A stretch of 64,000 nt of DNA from Bacteroidota bacterium (GTDB lineage: Bacteria > Bacteroidota > Ignavibacteria > Palsa-1295). Shown piece by piece: positions 14,794 through 23,005 of the stretch. Positions within the stretch are counted from its first letter, which is position 1, and the number at the start of each line of letters is the position of its first letter. Under the pieces are notes generated by a model. The model had not been told where the DNA came from, did not search any database, and worked only from the letters and a program-made list of their open reading frames with translations. Location: the NCBI GenBank assembly GCA_021324685.1, contig JAJPIQ010000032.1:88833-152832 (forward strand), read 5' to 3'. Both the position numbers and the translations under genes were made by a program.

Positions 14794-16602
14794 TTAGCGG
14801 CTATTGTCCTCTTCTCCGGTATCGCCGAGCGAAGGAATGCTCGCGGCACTTTGGTAATCGGAATATCGGAAGTTCGCGAGCGCTTCGACGACTTTGTCCT
14901 GCTCTCGTTTATACGCCCAGGGTCCTCCGCGAAAGTGCTGCATGGTAATAAAGTATGCGGCGAGCTGGCCGTCGCCCGTCGTGACATACCCGGCCAGCGC
15001 GGTGACGCCATTTAACGTTCCCGTTTTCCCGTGTGCGTTATATTGTGCCGCCGTTCCGATCATGCGGTGGCGAAGCGTTCCGTCGTAGCCCGCAACGGAA
15101 AGCGTATGGGTAAACAGCGGCAGCATTCCGCGCTGTTCGATCGCGGCGAGAAGGTCGATCACCGTGTTCGCCGTAATACGATCTTCTTTAGAAAGGCCGG
15201 AGCCATCGATAAAGGTACAGGCGGTCCCATTGACATTACAGACCTGGAGCCAGGAGCGCATGAGTTTTCGCGCTCGCTCGTCCGGCGCAGTCGCCGCGAC
15301 CTGCTGGATCGTCGAAAGTTTACGGAACATGCTTTCCGCAAGGTAATTATCGCTCCTCTTATTCATATATTCGAGAAGATCGACAAGATTGGTCTGTTTT
15401 TGTGCAACCGTTTGCAGGACCTGGTTCGGCTGTGCGCGGTCGACGCGGGGCTGGCCGCTAACGGAAATTCCGTTTTGCTGCAACCGCCATTTCATGACCG
15501 CGGCCATTGCCATGGGAACATTTTTTACGGCGAAACTATACGTCCGCTGCTGCCGTGCCGGGATCTGACCCGTGACGGAGATCGTCTGTTGCGGGTCCAT
15601 GGGACCGCCCGAAGAAGAGACGCGCAGGGTCATCACTCCGCGGGACATCGATCGAACGGTGCGGCGGTGGCGTCCACGCCCCACTTTTTTTGTGCGGTAC
15701 GTGGCCGGTGCGCTGGAACTCCCATGATTGGAAACGACGACGGAAGCGATCGGTGGATAGATCCGAACGCTGGTCGAAGCACCTTTGGAATATCCGCCGG
15801 CGACGGTGACCGTCACGATATTACGGTCAAGCGAAAAATTCGGGAACGTCGAAAGCGCTCCGGCTTCGGCCTCCTCTTCATCGTCGTCATCGGAACTATC
15901 TGTGTTCGCGGTATCGGCGCTGGCGATCATGCCATTATCGCCCACAATAGAGTCGTGGACGGAAATCTCGTTGGTCTGGTGAGCAGCCATATATTCTTTC
16001 GCCTGGTCCGAAAGGGGATTTTCGCCGTCCAGATCGCTGATAATATCGCCCTGGATGCTGGTAATCCCTTTGGCGCGAAGCTGGCCAGCGAGCAGATCGA
16101 GATCGCTCGTGCGAAGCGTCGGGTCTCCGCTTGGGCGCAGGTACACATTGCCCACAATACGGGATCCCTGGATCTGCGCGCCCGGAGCTAGATCGAGTTT
16201 CGTGGTGAAGGCATATTTCGATCCCAATGCCCAGAGCGTTGTCGAAGAGGTAAAAAGCTTTTCGGTCGAAGCGGGGAGCACGCTGGCGTCCGGATCGAGC
16301 GCGTAGACGTCATGGACGGCATCGTTCGGTTCGAAAAAAACGATCTTTGCGCTCGTAATTCCGGAACCGCGTTCTAAGATCGAAGCGACCTGCTGGCGGA
16401 GATTGTTGAGTGCCCGCGCCGTATCCCCGGACCATCCTTTATACGTCACGTGCATCGGGTACGCCGACGTATCCGCATAGTGTTCGTTTTCCTTCCAGAG
16501 TGTTTTGCTGCCCGGAACCGACGCCTCGATGCGTTCCGGGCGTTTTGCACCGCAGGAAAGAATGAGAAAGACGACCAGGACCGCAAATGGCGAGCAGGCC
16601 AT
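14794..16602 (-). CDS. dacB: D-alanyl-D-alanine carboxypeptidase/endopeptidase (PBP4, S13 family)
   Basis: A 602-residue protein. The ATG at 16602 gives a hydrophobic signal ending in the lipobox LILSC, so this PBP4 is probably a lipoprotein. Active-site motifs are all present: SxxK in PASTEKLF (about residue 112), SDN in MNKRSDNYLAESMFRKL and KTG in AHGKTGTLNGVTALAGYV. PBP4 enzymes trim or cut D-Ala cross-links in peptidoglycan. An acidic low-complexity stretch (SSDDDDEEEAEAG) lies in the inserted domain. A TTG start at 16671 would lie inside a 21-bp tandem repeat and is less likely. Confidence 0.9.
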   Translation of the reverse strand: MACSPFAVLVVFLILSCGAKRPERIEASVPGSKTLWKENEHYADTSAYPMHVTYKGWSGDTARALNNLRQQVASILERGSGITSAKIVFFEPNDAVHDVYALDPDASVLPASTEKLFTSSTTLWALGSKYAFTTKLDLAPGAQIQGSRIVGNVYLRPSGDPTLRTSDLDLLAGQLRAKGITSIQGDIISDLDGENPLSDQAKEYMAAHQTNEISVHDSIVGDNGMIASADTANTDSSDDDDEEEAEAGALSTFPNFSLDRNIVTVTVAGGYSKGASTSVRIYPPIASVVVSNHGSSSAPATYRTKKVGRGRHRRTVRSMSRGVMTLRVSSSGGPMDPQQTISVTGQIPARQQRTYSFAVKNVPMAMAAVMKWRLQQNGISVSGQPRVDRAQPNQVLQTVAQKQTNLVDLLEYMNKRSDNYLAESMFRKLSTIQQVAATAPDERARKLMRSWLQVCNVNGTACTFIDGSGLSKEDRITANTVIDLLAAIEQRGMLPLFTHTLSVAGYDGTLRHRMIGTAAQYNAHGKTGTLNGVTALAGYVTTGDGQLAAYFITMQHFRGGPWAYKREQDKVVEALANFRYSDYQSAASIPSLGDTGEEDNSR

Positions 16603-16642
16603 GCACCAGTCCCGAAACGTCAGATGTTTTAAGTATTTAAAC

Positions 16643-16684
16643 AATCTCAACGGAGTGAAATAAAATCTCAACGGAGTGAAATAA
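16643..16684 (-). repeat. Two exact 21-bp tandem repeats
   Basis: Copies at 16643-16663 and 16664-16684 share the core TCTCAACGGAGTGAAATAA. They lie between dacB and alaS, upstream of the dacB start chosen here. The period is seven codons, so a translated copy change would stay in frame. Confidence 0.75.
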
Positions 16685-16760
16685 CGGTGTTCGGAGTAAC
16701 GTGCCGATGTTTTGGAGTAAAGTAACTATTGTTCCGATCCGCGGCTTCGAGCGGAACGAA

Positions 16761-19331
16761 TTAAATTCCCAAGCTCTCGCGAACGAGGCGCTCCGCGCTC
16801 GCGAACGCTTCGCCCAGGCGTTCGGGATATTTTCCGCCGGCCTGCGCGAGTTGTGGACGGCCTCCGCCGCGCCCGCCGACGGTCTCTGCGACACGCCCGA
16901 CGAGATCGCCGGCCTTCAGTTTCTTTTCTTTCACAAGATCGTCTGAAACCGTGGAGACCAGCGATACTTTGTCTTCCGCAAGCTTCGCGCCAAGAAGCGC
17001 GACCGCCCCGATCCCGAGTTCGTCGCGGAGCATCTCGGCGAGCGACTGCAATTCGCCCGAATCGCGAGCGAGGATCTCTGCGGCGATGAAACGCACACGT
17101 GTTCCGTCAACGGGGCGAGCGTCGGAAGCCAGGCGGCGCATTTCGGTACGCCGGGCCTCCAGTCGAAGTTTCGCAAGGTCCTTTTCGAGGCGCTGTTTTT
17201 CCGATTGAAGCGATTCGTACTCGCGGCTGAGTTCCGAATGCTTTTCTTCCTGCCGCAGGAACCACTGTTCGATCCCTCGTCCCGTTACGGCTTCGACGCG
17301 CCGAACGCCGCTGGCGATTGAAGACTCGCTCGTGAATTTGAAAAGTCCGATCTCGGCCGAATTCGCGACGTGCGTACCGCCGCAAAACTCGCGAGAAAAG
17401 GGGCCGAAATCGACGACGTTCACGCGCGCGCCGTACTTATCGCCAAAGAACATCAGCGCGCCCATTTTCTTCGCTTCTTCGAATGGAATGTTGCGGTGAT
17501 GAATAAGTTTTATCGATTCGCGCACTTTCTCGTTTACGATCGCTTCGATCTCATGCAGTTCTTCCGGCGTCACTTTCTGGAAATGGCTGAAATCGAAACG
17601 CAGATGGTCCGGCGTAACGAGCGATCCGGCCTGGTGCACATGTTCACCGAGAACTTTTCGCAGACCGGAATGCATCAGGTGCGTTGCGGAATGATTCCGC
17701 ATGATATCGATGCGGCGGGAGCGGTCGATAGCGGCATGTGCCCGCACTCCCTCGCCGGCATCGATCGCGTCCTCCTCCAGGATATGCGCGATCGCGGAAC
17801 CCGATTTTCGGACGTCTTTCACGCGATGCGGATTCCCATCGATGGTCAGAATGCCCGTGTCCGAAATCTGTCCACCGGACTCTGCATAAAAAGGAGTCCG
17901 GTCAAGGATCACCGTATTGCCTTCGACCAGCAGCGCGGTTCCATCGCCTTCCATCTCGTCGTAGCCGGTGAAGGTCGATTCGACATTCGTTAGCTCGGTC
18001 GTGGCAGAGAGGACCTGCTTTTTCGACGCATGCACCCGGAGAGAGCGTTCTTTCTGCTCCTGCAGAAGCGCGTCGAAGCGGGGCATATCGACGGAAAGCC
18101 CGCGCTCGCGCGCGAGGATCTGCGTCAGGTCGATGGGGAACCCGTAGGTGTCGTATAGCCGGAAGGCATCTTCTCCGGCGATGGCGGGCGATTCGGAGCC
18201 CTCGACGGTCTTCGAAATATCCTCGAAGAGCGCAAGTCCTCGGTCGAGCGTAACGAGAAAGCTTTCTTCTTCGGAACGAATAACCTTCCGAACCAGATCG
18301 AGACGGTCACGAATTTCGGGAAAGACGTGACCCAATTGTTCCGAAGCAACGACGGCGAGATCGAAGAGGAACGGTTCCGAAAACCCGAGATTCCGACCGT
18401 ACCGCACTGCGCGGCGCAGGATCCGGCGAAGGACATATCCACGCCCTTCTTTCCCCGGCAGCGCACCGTCGGCAATGGCCGTGGTCAGCGTGCGAATATG
18501 GTCCGCAATCACCCGCATCGCAATGTCGGATTTCTCATCCGAGCCATACGAGCGGGTGGTTTTCTTCGCTAACCAATGGATGTAAGGCTCGAAGACATCG
18601 GTATCGTAATTAGAACCCTTATTCTGAAGTACCGCGCATGCGCGTTCGAAACCCATGCCGGTATCGACGTGCTTCATGGGGAGCTCTTCGAGCGAACCGT
18701 CGGGACTACGGTTATACTGGATAAAAACAAGGTTCCAAATCTCGATGACACGCGGATCGCCGGCATTCACCAGGGCACCGCCCGACTTATCCGGCGTGTG
18801 ATCGTAGTGGATCTCGGAGCAGGGACCGCAGGGACCGGTATCGCCCATTTCCCAGAAATTGTCCTTTGCGCCGAACCGGAGTATATGCGTCGGATCGATG
18901 TCCGTTGCCGATTTCCACATCTCGAACGATTCGTCGTCCGTTTCGTAGACCGTGGCATAGAGCCGCGATTTATCGAGCTTCCAAACACTCGTCAGCAGTT
19001 CCCACGCCCAGCCAATGGCCTCCTTCTTATAGTAATCTCCGAACGACCAGTTCCCAAGCATTTCGAAGAAGGTATGATGGTAGGTGTCATGACCGACTTC
19101 TTCCAGGTCGTTGTGCTTGCCCGAAACGCGGATCACTTTTTGTGTGTCGGCCGCGCGAGTGTAGGAACGAGACCCGGTGCCGAGAAAGACGTCCTTGAAC
19201 TGGTTCATACCGGCGTTCGTAAAGAGGAGCGTCTTATCGCCGTGCGGGATCACCGGCGCGCTGGGGACGATCTCGTGCCCCCGCGCCCGAAAAAAATCGA
19301 GAAAACTCTGTCGGATCTCTTTGGAAGTCAT
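16761..19331 (-). CDS. alaS: Alanyl-tRNA synthetase
   Basis: An 856-residue protein starting MTSKEIRQSFLDFFRARGHE, the usual AlaRS N-terminus. The catalytic core shows LLFTNAGMNQFKD, DTYHHTFFEMLGNWSFGDYY and MKHVDTGMGFER. The editing domain has HSATHLMHSG (HxxxH) and CGGTHVANS (CxxxH) for zinc. The C-terminal C-Ala domain ends with GGRGGGRPQLAQAGG. It charges tRNA-Ala and clears mischarged Ser or Gly. Upstream in-frame sequence to 19778 runs through REP-like repeats and is not coding. Confidence 0.97.
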   Translation of the reverse strand: MTSKEIRQSFLDFFRARGHEIVPSAPVIPHGDKTLLFTNAGMNQFKDVFLGTGSRSYTRAADTQKVIRVSGKHNDLEEVGHDTYHHTFFEMLGNWSFGDYYKKEAIGWAWELLTSVWKLDKSRLYATVYETDDESFEMWKSATDIDPTHILRFGAKDNFWEMGDTGPCGPCSEIHYDHTPDKSGGALVNAGDPRVIEIWNLVFIQYNRSPDGSLEELPMKHVDTGMGFERACAVLQNKGSNYDTDVFEPYIHWLAKKTTRSYGSDEKSDIAMRVIADHIRTLTTAIADGALPGKEGRGYVLRRILRRAVRYGRNLGFSEPFLFDLAVVASEQLGHVFPEIRDRLDLVRKVIRSEEESFLVTLDRGLALFEDISKTVEGSESPAIAGEDAFRLYDTYGFPIDLTQILARERGLSVDMPRFDALLQEQKERSLRVHASKKQVLSATTELTNVESTFTGYDEMEGDGTALLVEGNTVILDRTPFYAESGGQISDTGILTIDGNPHRVKDVRKSGSAIAHILEEDAIDAGEGVRAHAAIDRSRRIDIMRNHSATHLMHSGLRKVLGEHVHQAGSLVTPDHLRFDFSHFQKVTPEELHEIEAIVNEKVRESIKLIHHRNIPFEEAKKMGALMFFGDKYGARVNVVDFGPFSREFCGGTHVANSAEIGLFKFTSESSIASGVRRVEAVTGRGIEQWFLRQEEKHSELSREYESLQSEKQRLEKDLAKLRLEARRTEMRRLASDARPVDGTRVRFIAAEILARDSGELQSLAEMLRDELGIGAVALLGAKLAEDKVSLVSTVSDDLVKEKKLKAGDLVGRVAETVGGRGGGRPQLAQAGGKYPERLGEAFASAERLVRESLGI

Positions 19332-19382
19332 GCGACTGGCTAACAACAATGAAGTGGGAATGTTCAAAAAGAAGCCCCACGC

Positions 19383-19570
19383 CCCCTCACCCGATTTCTC
19401 CTGCGGCGAAATGTCCCTCTCCCCACTGCGTGGGGCGAGGCGAATGTATATGTACCTGGGCAAAAGGAACGTAAATAGGTCTGCACACTCAATGCTAAAT
19501 TCTAAAACTACCCCTCTCCCCACGCAGTGGGGAGAGGGATGTTTCGCGTAGCGAAACCGGGTGAGGGAGT
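19383..19570. repeat. Inverted pair of REP-like repeats (BIME-like)
   Basis: The unit at 19383-19440 reads CCCTCACCC, a small hairpin around GATTTC...GCGAAA, then CTCTCCCCACTGCGTGGGG. The unit at 19511-19570 is nearly its reverse complement. Each unit holds two hairpins; the pair flanks a spacer of about 70 bp between alaS and the DUF559 gene. Such units are typical of intergenic repeats present in many copies per genome, but only this pair is seen here. Confidence 0.75.
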
Positions 19571-19611
19571 GCCCATACCACGGACAGCAATAAATAATTA
19601 TTTTTGCACTC

Positions 19612-19983
19612 ATGCCTGAACCTCGCCGACGTCCGCGAGCGACCCCGGAATTGCATCGCCGGGCCGTTAAGCTTCGGCAGGACTCCACCGCGAGTGAGCA
19701 GAAGCTTTGGGAGCAACTTCGCAACAGAAGACTTTGTAACCTAAAGTTCCGACGGCAACACATGATGAAACCGTTCATTCTCGATTTTTACTGTCCCGAA
19801 CACTCCGTGGCCGTAGAAATCGATGGAAGTATCCACGATCTCCCGGCATCGCAGATCTACGATGCTACACGACAAGCGAAACTGGAAATGCAGGGCATTC
19901 GATTTCTTCGATTTTCTGCCGAGCGAGTAATGACGGATATCGATGGGGTGCTTCGGGAGATCGCGGCGGCGTGCGGCGAGTGA
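19612..19983 (+). CDS. DUF559 (Vsr-like) endonuclease-domain protein
   Basis: A 123-residue protein. ASEQKLWEQLRNRRL, KFRRQHMMKPFILDFYC and VAVEIDGSIHD give the Vsr/PD-(D/E)XK-like core (Asp, then ExD) of DUF559 proteins. These are predicted small nucleases and I know of no experimentally assigned role. The basic N-terminus (PEPRRRPRATPELHRRA) could bind DNA. The gene starts 41 bp after the inverted REP-like pair, an association worth noting. Confidence 0.8.
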   Translation: MPEPRRRPRATPELHRRAVKLRQDSTASEQKLWEQLRNRRLCNLKFRRQHMMKPFILDFYCPEHSVAVEIDGSIHDLPASQIYDATRQAKLEMQGIRFLRFSAERVMTDIDGVLREIAAACGE

Positions 19984-20051
19984 GCCCAGGGAGCGGTGGT
20001 CACTTTTCAATCCCCTCGAACGGAGTTCATTTTCGTTCCGTTTGATACGGT

Positions 20052-20966
20052 ATGAAGTGTCTCGTTTCGATCCTATTGTGCTTCCTCGCCGCGAATGCCT
20101 TCGCCTCCCCCGCCGATAGCGGGAAGTGTCCGTGGAAGCTGCCGTTTACAATAACGATTCATTCAGTGGGTGGACTTCATCACTATATCAGCAATAGTAC
20201 TGACCTTAAATTGTATCCCAATACCGATTACGGTACAACAGCGGGTACGGATGATTTTGCAATGACAGTCGATACATCGATATCTGATTGGGAATCACGC
20301 GGTGATTCTAACATTGTTTTTCACTACTCAATCAATGGTAGAATTCTTGTATTTTCCGTATCCGGCTATCATGCGGGAGTTGTTCCATATAGCTATACCG
20401 ATTCGATTGCTTTCGCACTCCATAAAGATTCCATTATTTTCTTAAGCTGCGAGGCCAACGACTCCTACCCGTCTTCAGCCTTTATGCCAGGAGTAAGTAA
20501 ATCTTTTTACTTTCGAATGTCCACTGTGCTCTTTACCGATACCTCGATGTTTACGATGGATTCCTCGTTTAGCGCGCATAATATTCAGACGAGAAACGAC
20601 GAAACTGATAATTATTTTACATTCAGCGGGGGTATTTCATACATTGATCACAAGGATTTCACCGCCTCCTCCGTTATTCTCACTGGTCTTTTTCGCACGA
20701 CTACCTTTTCCGACCCTCCATCCATCGTTGCCGGAGCTTCGCCATCGAATAATATCGGTATTTACAATTCCAATGGCTCTCTCGCCTGTTCGTTCGATCG
20801 CTCAGAGCGGGAAAGGACGCTGGACGTTTTCTCGCCGTTGGGAATTAAACTTGCGGCCGTCAATATCCCTCCCGCTACCGACCGCGTTTCGCTGCCGCAT
20901 CTGCAACCCGGCTTTTATTTCCTTCGTCTGGAGGGGAATGTGAGGAAGGTCTTGCTCGGTGGTTAA
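20052..20966 (+). CDS. Secreted protein with T9SS-like C-terminal domain
   Basis: A 304-residue protein with a signal peptide (MKCLVSILLCFLAANAFAS). The body is Ser/Thr/Asp-rich and strand-like. The last 65 residues read NIGIYNSNGS...RTLDVFSPLG...LPHLQPGFYFLRLEGNVRKV, the pattern of type IX secretion sorting domains. It would be exported across the outer membrane. The function of the body is unknown. A small hairpin (AACGGA...TCCGTT) lies just before the gene. Confidence 0.75.
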   Translation: MKCLVSILLCFLAANAFASPADSGKCPWKLPFTITIHSVGGLHHYISNSTDLKLYPNTDYGTTAGTDDFAMTVDTSISDWESRGDSNIVFHYSINGRILVFSVSGYHAGVVPYSYTDSIAFALHKDSIIFLSCEANDSYPSSAFMPGVSKSFYFRMSTVLFTDTSMFTMDSSFSAHNIQTRNDETDNYFTFSGGISYIDHKDFTASSVILTGLFRTTTFSDPPSIVAGASPSNNIGIYNSNGSLACSFDRSERERTLDVFSPLGIKLAAVNIPPATDRVSLPHLQPGFYFLRLEGNVRKVLLGG

Positions 20967-21010
20967 CGGCTGAGCTTTTCCCGGCAAGGAATTCGCTTCG
21001 ATCCTCTGTG

Positions 21011-22183
21011 ATGGTTATCACGGATATCTACGATCTCGAACGCCTGGCCCGAAAACGTTTGCCGAAGAGCATCTATACCTATTTTGCGAACGGCGGTTAT
21101 GAAGAGGAAACCCTGCGAAGAAATATTGCCGACCTGCGAAAGTTCGTGCTCGTGCCCCATGTGCTGAACGATGTTTCCGAGCGTTCGATCGAAGGCACCA
21201 TGGCAGGCATGCGAGTCTCGATGCCGGTCGGCTTAGCGCCCGTCGGGGCATGCGGCCTTTCGTATCCGAATGCGGAAGTCGAAGCGGCTCTCGCGGCAAA
21301 AGAAGCCGGGGTGCCCTTTTGCCTCAGCACGGTATCGATCGCCACCATAGAAGACGTTGCCCGCGCGACGCGCGCTCCTTTTTGGTTCCAGCTCTATCTT
21401 ATGAAGGACAAAAAGGTCGGCGAGGCGCTCGTCGAACGGGCCAAACAGGCCGGCGTGAGCGCGATCGTGCTCAGTATGGACCTGCACGTCCGCAGCCAAC
21501 GGCACGGCGAGCAAAAGCGCGGCATCGGCGCACCGCCCCGGGTGGACCTTACGAATATCGTCGATGCCCTCGTCCATTTTCGCTGGCTGCTTTCGATGGT
21601 GCGCAGTAAGCGGCGAACGTTCGGGAATTTAATTGGGCTTGTGCCCCATGCGAAGAACGTAGGAAAAGTTACCGAATGGCTCGAAGAGCAATTCGACCCC
21701 ACGCTATCGACCAAAGATATCGACTGGGCGCGAAACGTCTGGCCCCATAAACTGCTGGTCAAAGGGGTGCTCAGTGCGGACGATGCAAAGCAATGCTTCG
21801 ATCACGGCGCGGACGGCATTATCGTTTCGAACCACGGCGGGCGCCAGGTCGATGGCGCCGTCTCGACGGTCTCCGTGCTTGCCGAAATTGTGGATGCCGT
21901 AGGCGGCCGGGGAGACGTTATCGTCGATAGCGGGATCCGCTCCGGCGTCGATGTGCTCAAAATGCTGGCATTGGGTGCGACCGGATGTCTTATCGGGCGA
22001 GCGTACGTTTATGGGCTTTCCGCCAATGGGAGGGAGGGGGTACAAAAAGCCCTTTCGATCATTCGCAAAGAGTTGGACCAGAATATGGCGCTCTGTGGAC
22101 TGACCAATCTAAAGAATATTCCGCGCGATATTATTCGCGTGCAGGAAGGTGCCGAGCTGCGAAACCCGGCGATTCATTTTTGA
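21011..22183 (+). CDS. FMN-dependent alpha-hydroxy-acid oxidase/dehydrogenase (lactate dehydrogenase-like)
   Basis: A 390-residue TIM-barrel flavoprotein. It contains IYTYFANGGYEEETLRRN, MPVGLAPVGACGLSYPNAEV and the active-site SNHGGRQVDGA with the catalytic His and Arg, then DSGIRSGVDVLKMLALGATG. Relatives oxidise L-lactate, glycolate or mandelate and pass electrons to quinone or oxygen. The loop after the FMN-binding LSMDL strand reads HVRSQRHGEQKRG and lacks the common RERDxRNG form, so the substrate is uncertain. An ATG at 21011 follows a GTG at 21008. Confidence 0.88.
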   Translation: MVITDIYDLERLARKRLPKSIYTYFANGGYEEETLRRNIADLRKFVLVPHVLNDVSERSIEGTMAGMRVSMPVGLAPVGACGLSYPNAEVEAALAAKEAGVPFCLSTVSIATIEDVARATRAPFWFQLYLMKDKKVGEALVERAKQAGVSAIVLSMDLHVRSQRHGEQKRGIGAPPRVDLTNIVDALVHFRWLLSMVRSKRRTFGNLIGLVPHAKNVGKVTEWLEEQFDPTLSTKDIDWARNVWPHKLLVKGVLSADDAKQCFDHGADGIIVSNHGGRQVDGAVSTVSVLAEIVDAVGGRGDVIVDSGIRSGVDVLKMLALGATGCLIGRAYVYGLSANGREGVQKALSIIRKELDQNMALCGLTNLKNIPRDIIRVQEGAELRNPAIHF

Positions 22184-22202
22184 AATTGAGGTAACGCTTC
22201 GT

Positions 22203-22538
22203 TCAGGTAAGGACCTGCGTATGCAGTGCGATCTCTTCAAGGACGGAAGAGACGTGCAGGCAGTCCATAATGTCCCCTTCGAAGACCAGCGCCTGTCCAC
22301 GCGTATGGACGTCCCAGGCGACACTGGCGGCCTCTCGTTTCGAGCATCCCGTAGCCTTGGAGACCTGCATGATCACTTCGTCGAACGTATGAACGTTATC
22401 GTTAAACAAAATCACGCGTGTCGAAAGCCCTTCGAGGACGTCGGTTTCTTCCGAAAATCCGGGTAAGGAGAATTCTTCTGCGAAGGATGGACTATCCGAC
22501 GCGGTGGGCCAAAGTTCAGAGGCAAGATCGACTAACAT
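22203..22538 (-). CDS. clpS: ATP-dependent Clp protease adaptor ClpS
   Basis: A 111-residue protein with a 40-residue variable, acidic N-terminus. The ClpS core is RVILFNDNVHTFDEVIMQVS (the N-degron pocket), AASVAWDVHTRGQALVFEGD and a C-terminal helix. ClpS hands N-end-rule substrates to ClpAP-type proteases. It is the last gene of a minus-strand run with the NifU-like and Mrp genes. Confidence 0.88.
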   Translation of the reverse strand: MLVDLASELWPTASDSPSFAEEFSLPGFSEETDVLEGLSTRVILFNDNVHTFDEVIMQVSKATGCSKREAASVAWDVHTRGQALVFEGDIMDCLHVSSVLEEIALHTQVLT

Positions 22539-22604
22539 TATCGCAACAAGTTTTGGGTTTTCCTATAACACATCAAAAGACGAAATGGCTTCGAACAAAT
22601 TCGA

Positions 22605-22925
22605 TTAATTTCGCTTACATTCGAAAATTTCTTCGATTTGAGTATTCGAAACGGCCTCGACCCTGCGTAATTCCGGTGCATCGTGGAGCACGGCACGTTC
22701 GATACCGGCCCGGAGCGTCATGGAGGACAGGGAGCAGGTCCGGCAGGCGCCGACCAGGCAGACCTCGGCTACGCGAGATTCCATATCGATCCGAACGAGC
22801 TCGACACTGCCGCCATCGACCAGCAGATAAGGCTTGACGTGCTCCAGGGCACGCCGGACTCTCGTTTCAAGATCGCTCGCCGCCGCCGCACGGCCATTGT
22901 TACTGATTTCCTGAATATCAACCAT
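22605..22925 (-). CDS. NifU C-terminal-domain Fe-S scaffold protein
   Basis: A 106-residue protein starting MVDIQEISNNGRAAA. RRALEHVKPYLLVDGGSVELV followed by GACRTCSLSSMTLRAGIERA is the NifU/NfuA domain with its CxxC cluster-binding pair. It would carry or transfer Fe-S clusters. Immediately upstream are three 18-bp tandem repeats, then the Mrp gene, another Fe-S carrier ATPase, so the two probably work together. Confidence 0.88.
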   Translation of the reverse strand: MVDIQEISNNGRAAAASDLETRVRRALEHVKPYLLVDGGSVELVRIDMESRVAEVCLVGACRTCSLSSMTLRAGIERAVLHDAPELRRVEAVSNTQIEEIFECKRN

Positions 22926-22929
22926 TTCG

Positions 22930-22983
22930 TTGTTTCTCAAACCAGTGTTGTTTCTCAAACCAGTGTTGTTTCTCAAACCAGTG
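22930..22983 (-). repeat. Three exact 18-bp tandem repeats upstream of the NifU-like gene
   Basis: Units at 22930-22947, 22948-22965 and 22966-22983 are identical (TTGTTTCTCAAACCAGTG on the plus strand). They occupy most of the gap between mrp and the nifU-like start. If translated from an upstream start they encode TGLRNN three times. Confidence 0.85.
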
Positions 22984-23005
22984 TAATATGCCAAACGAAT
23001 ACTGA

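Noticed and set aside
15031..16191. 386-codon plus-strand frame under dacB
   Set aside because: The opposite frame has all PBP4 active-site motifs.
18576..19343. 255-codon plus-strand frame under alaS
   Set aside because: Shadow of the alaS catalytic core.
19332..19778. Extended alaS N-terminus
   Set aside because: The added segment crosses the REP-like repeats and does not match AlaRS.
22930..22983. CRISPR array
   Set aside because: Units are 18 bp and directly adjacent with no spacers; simple tandem repeat. No cas genes in the window.
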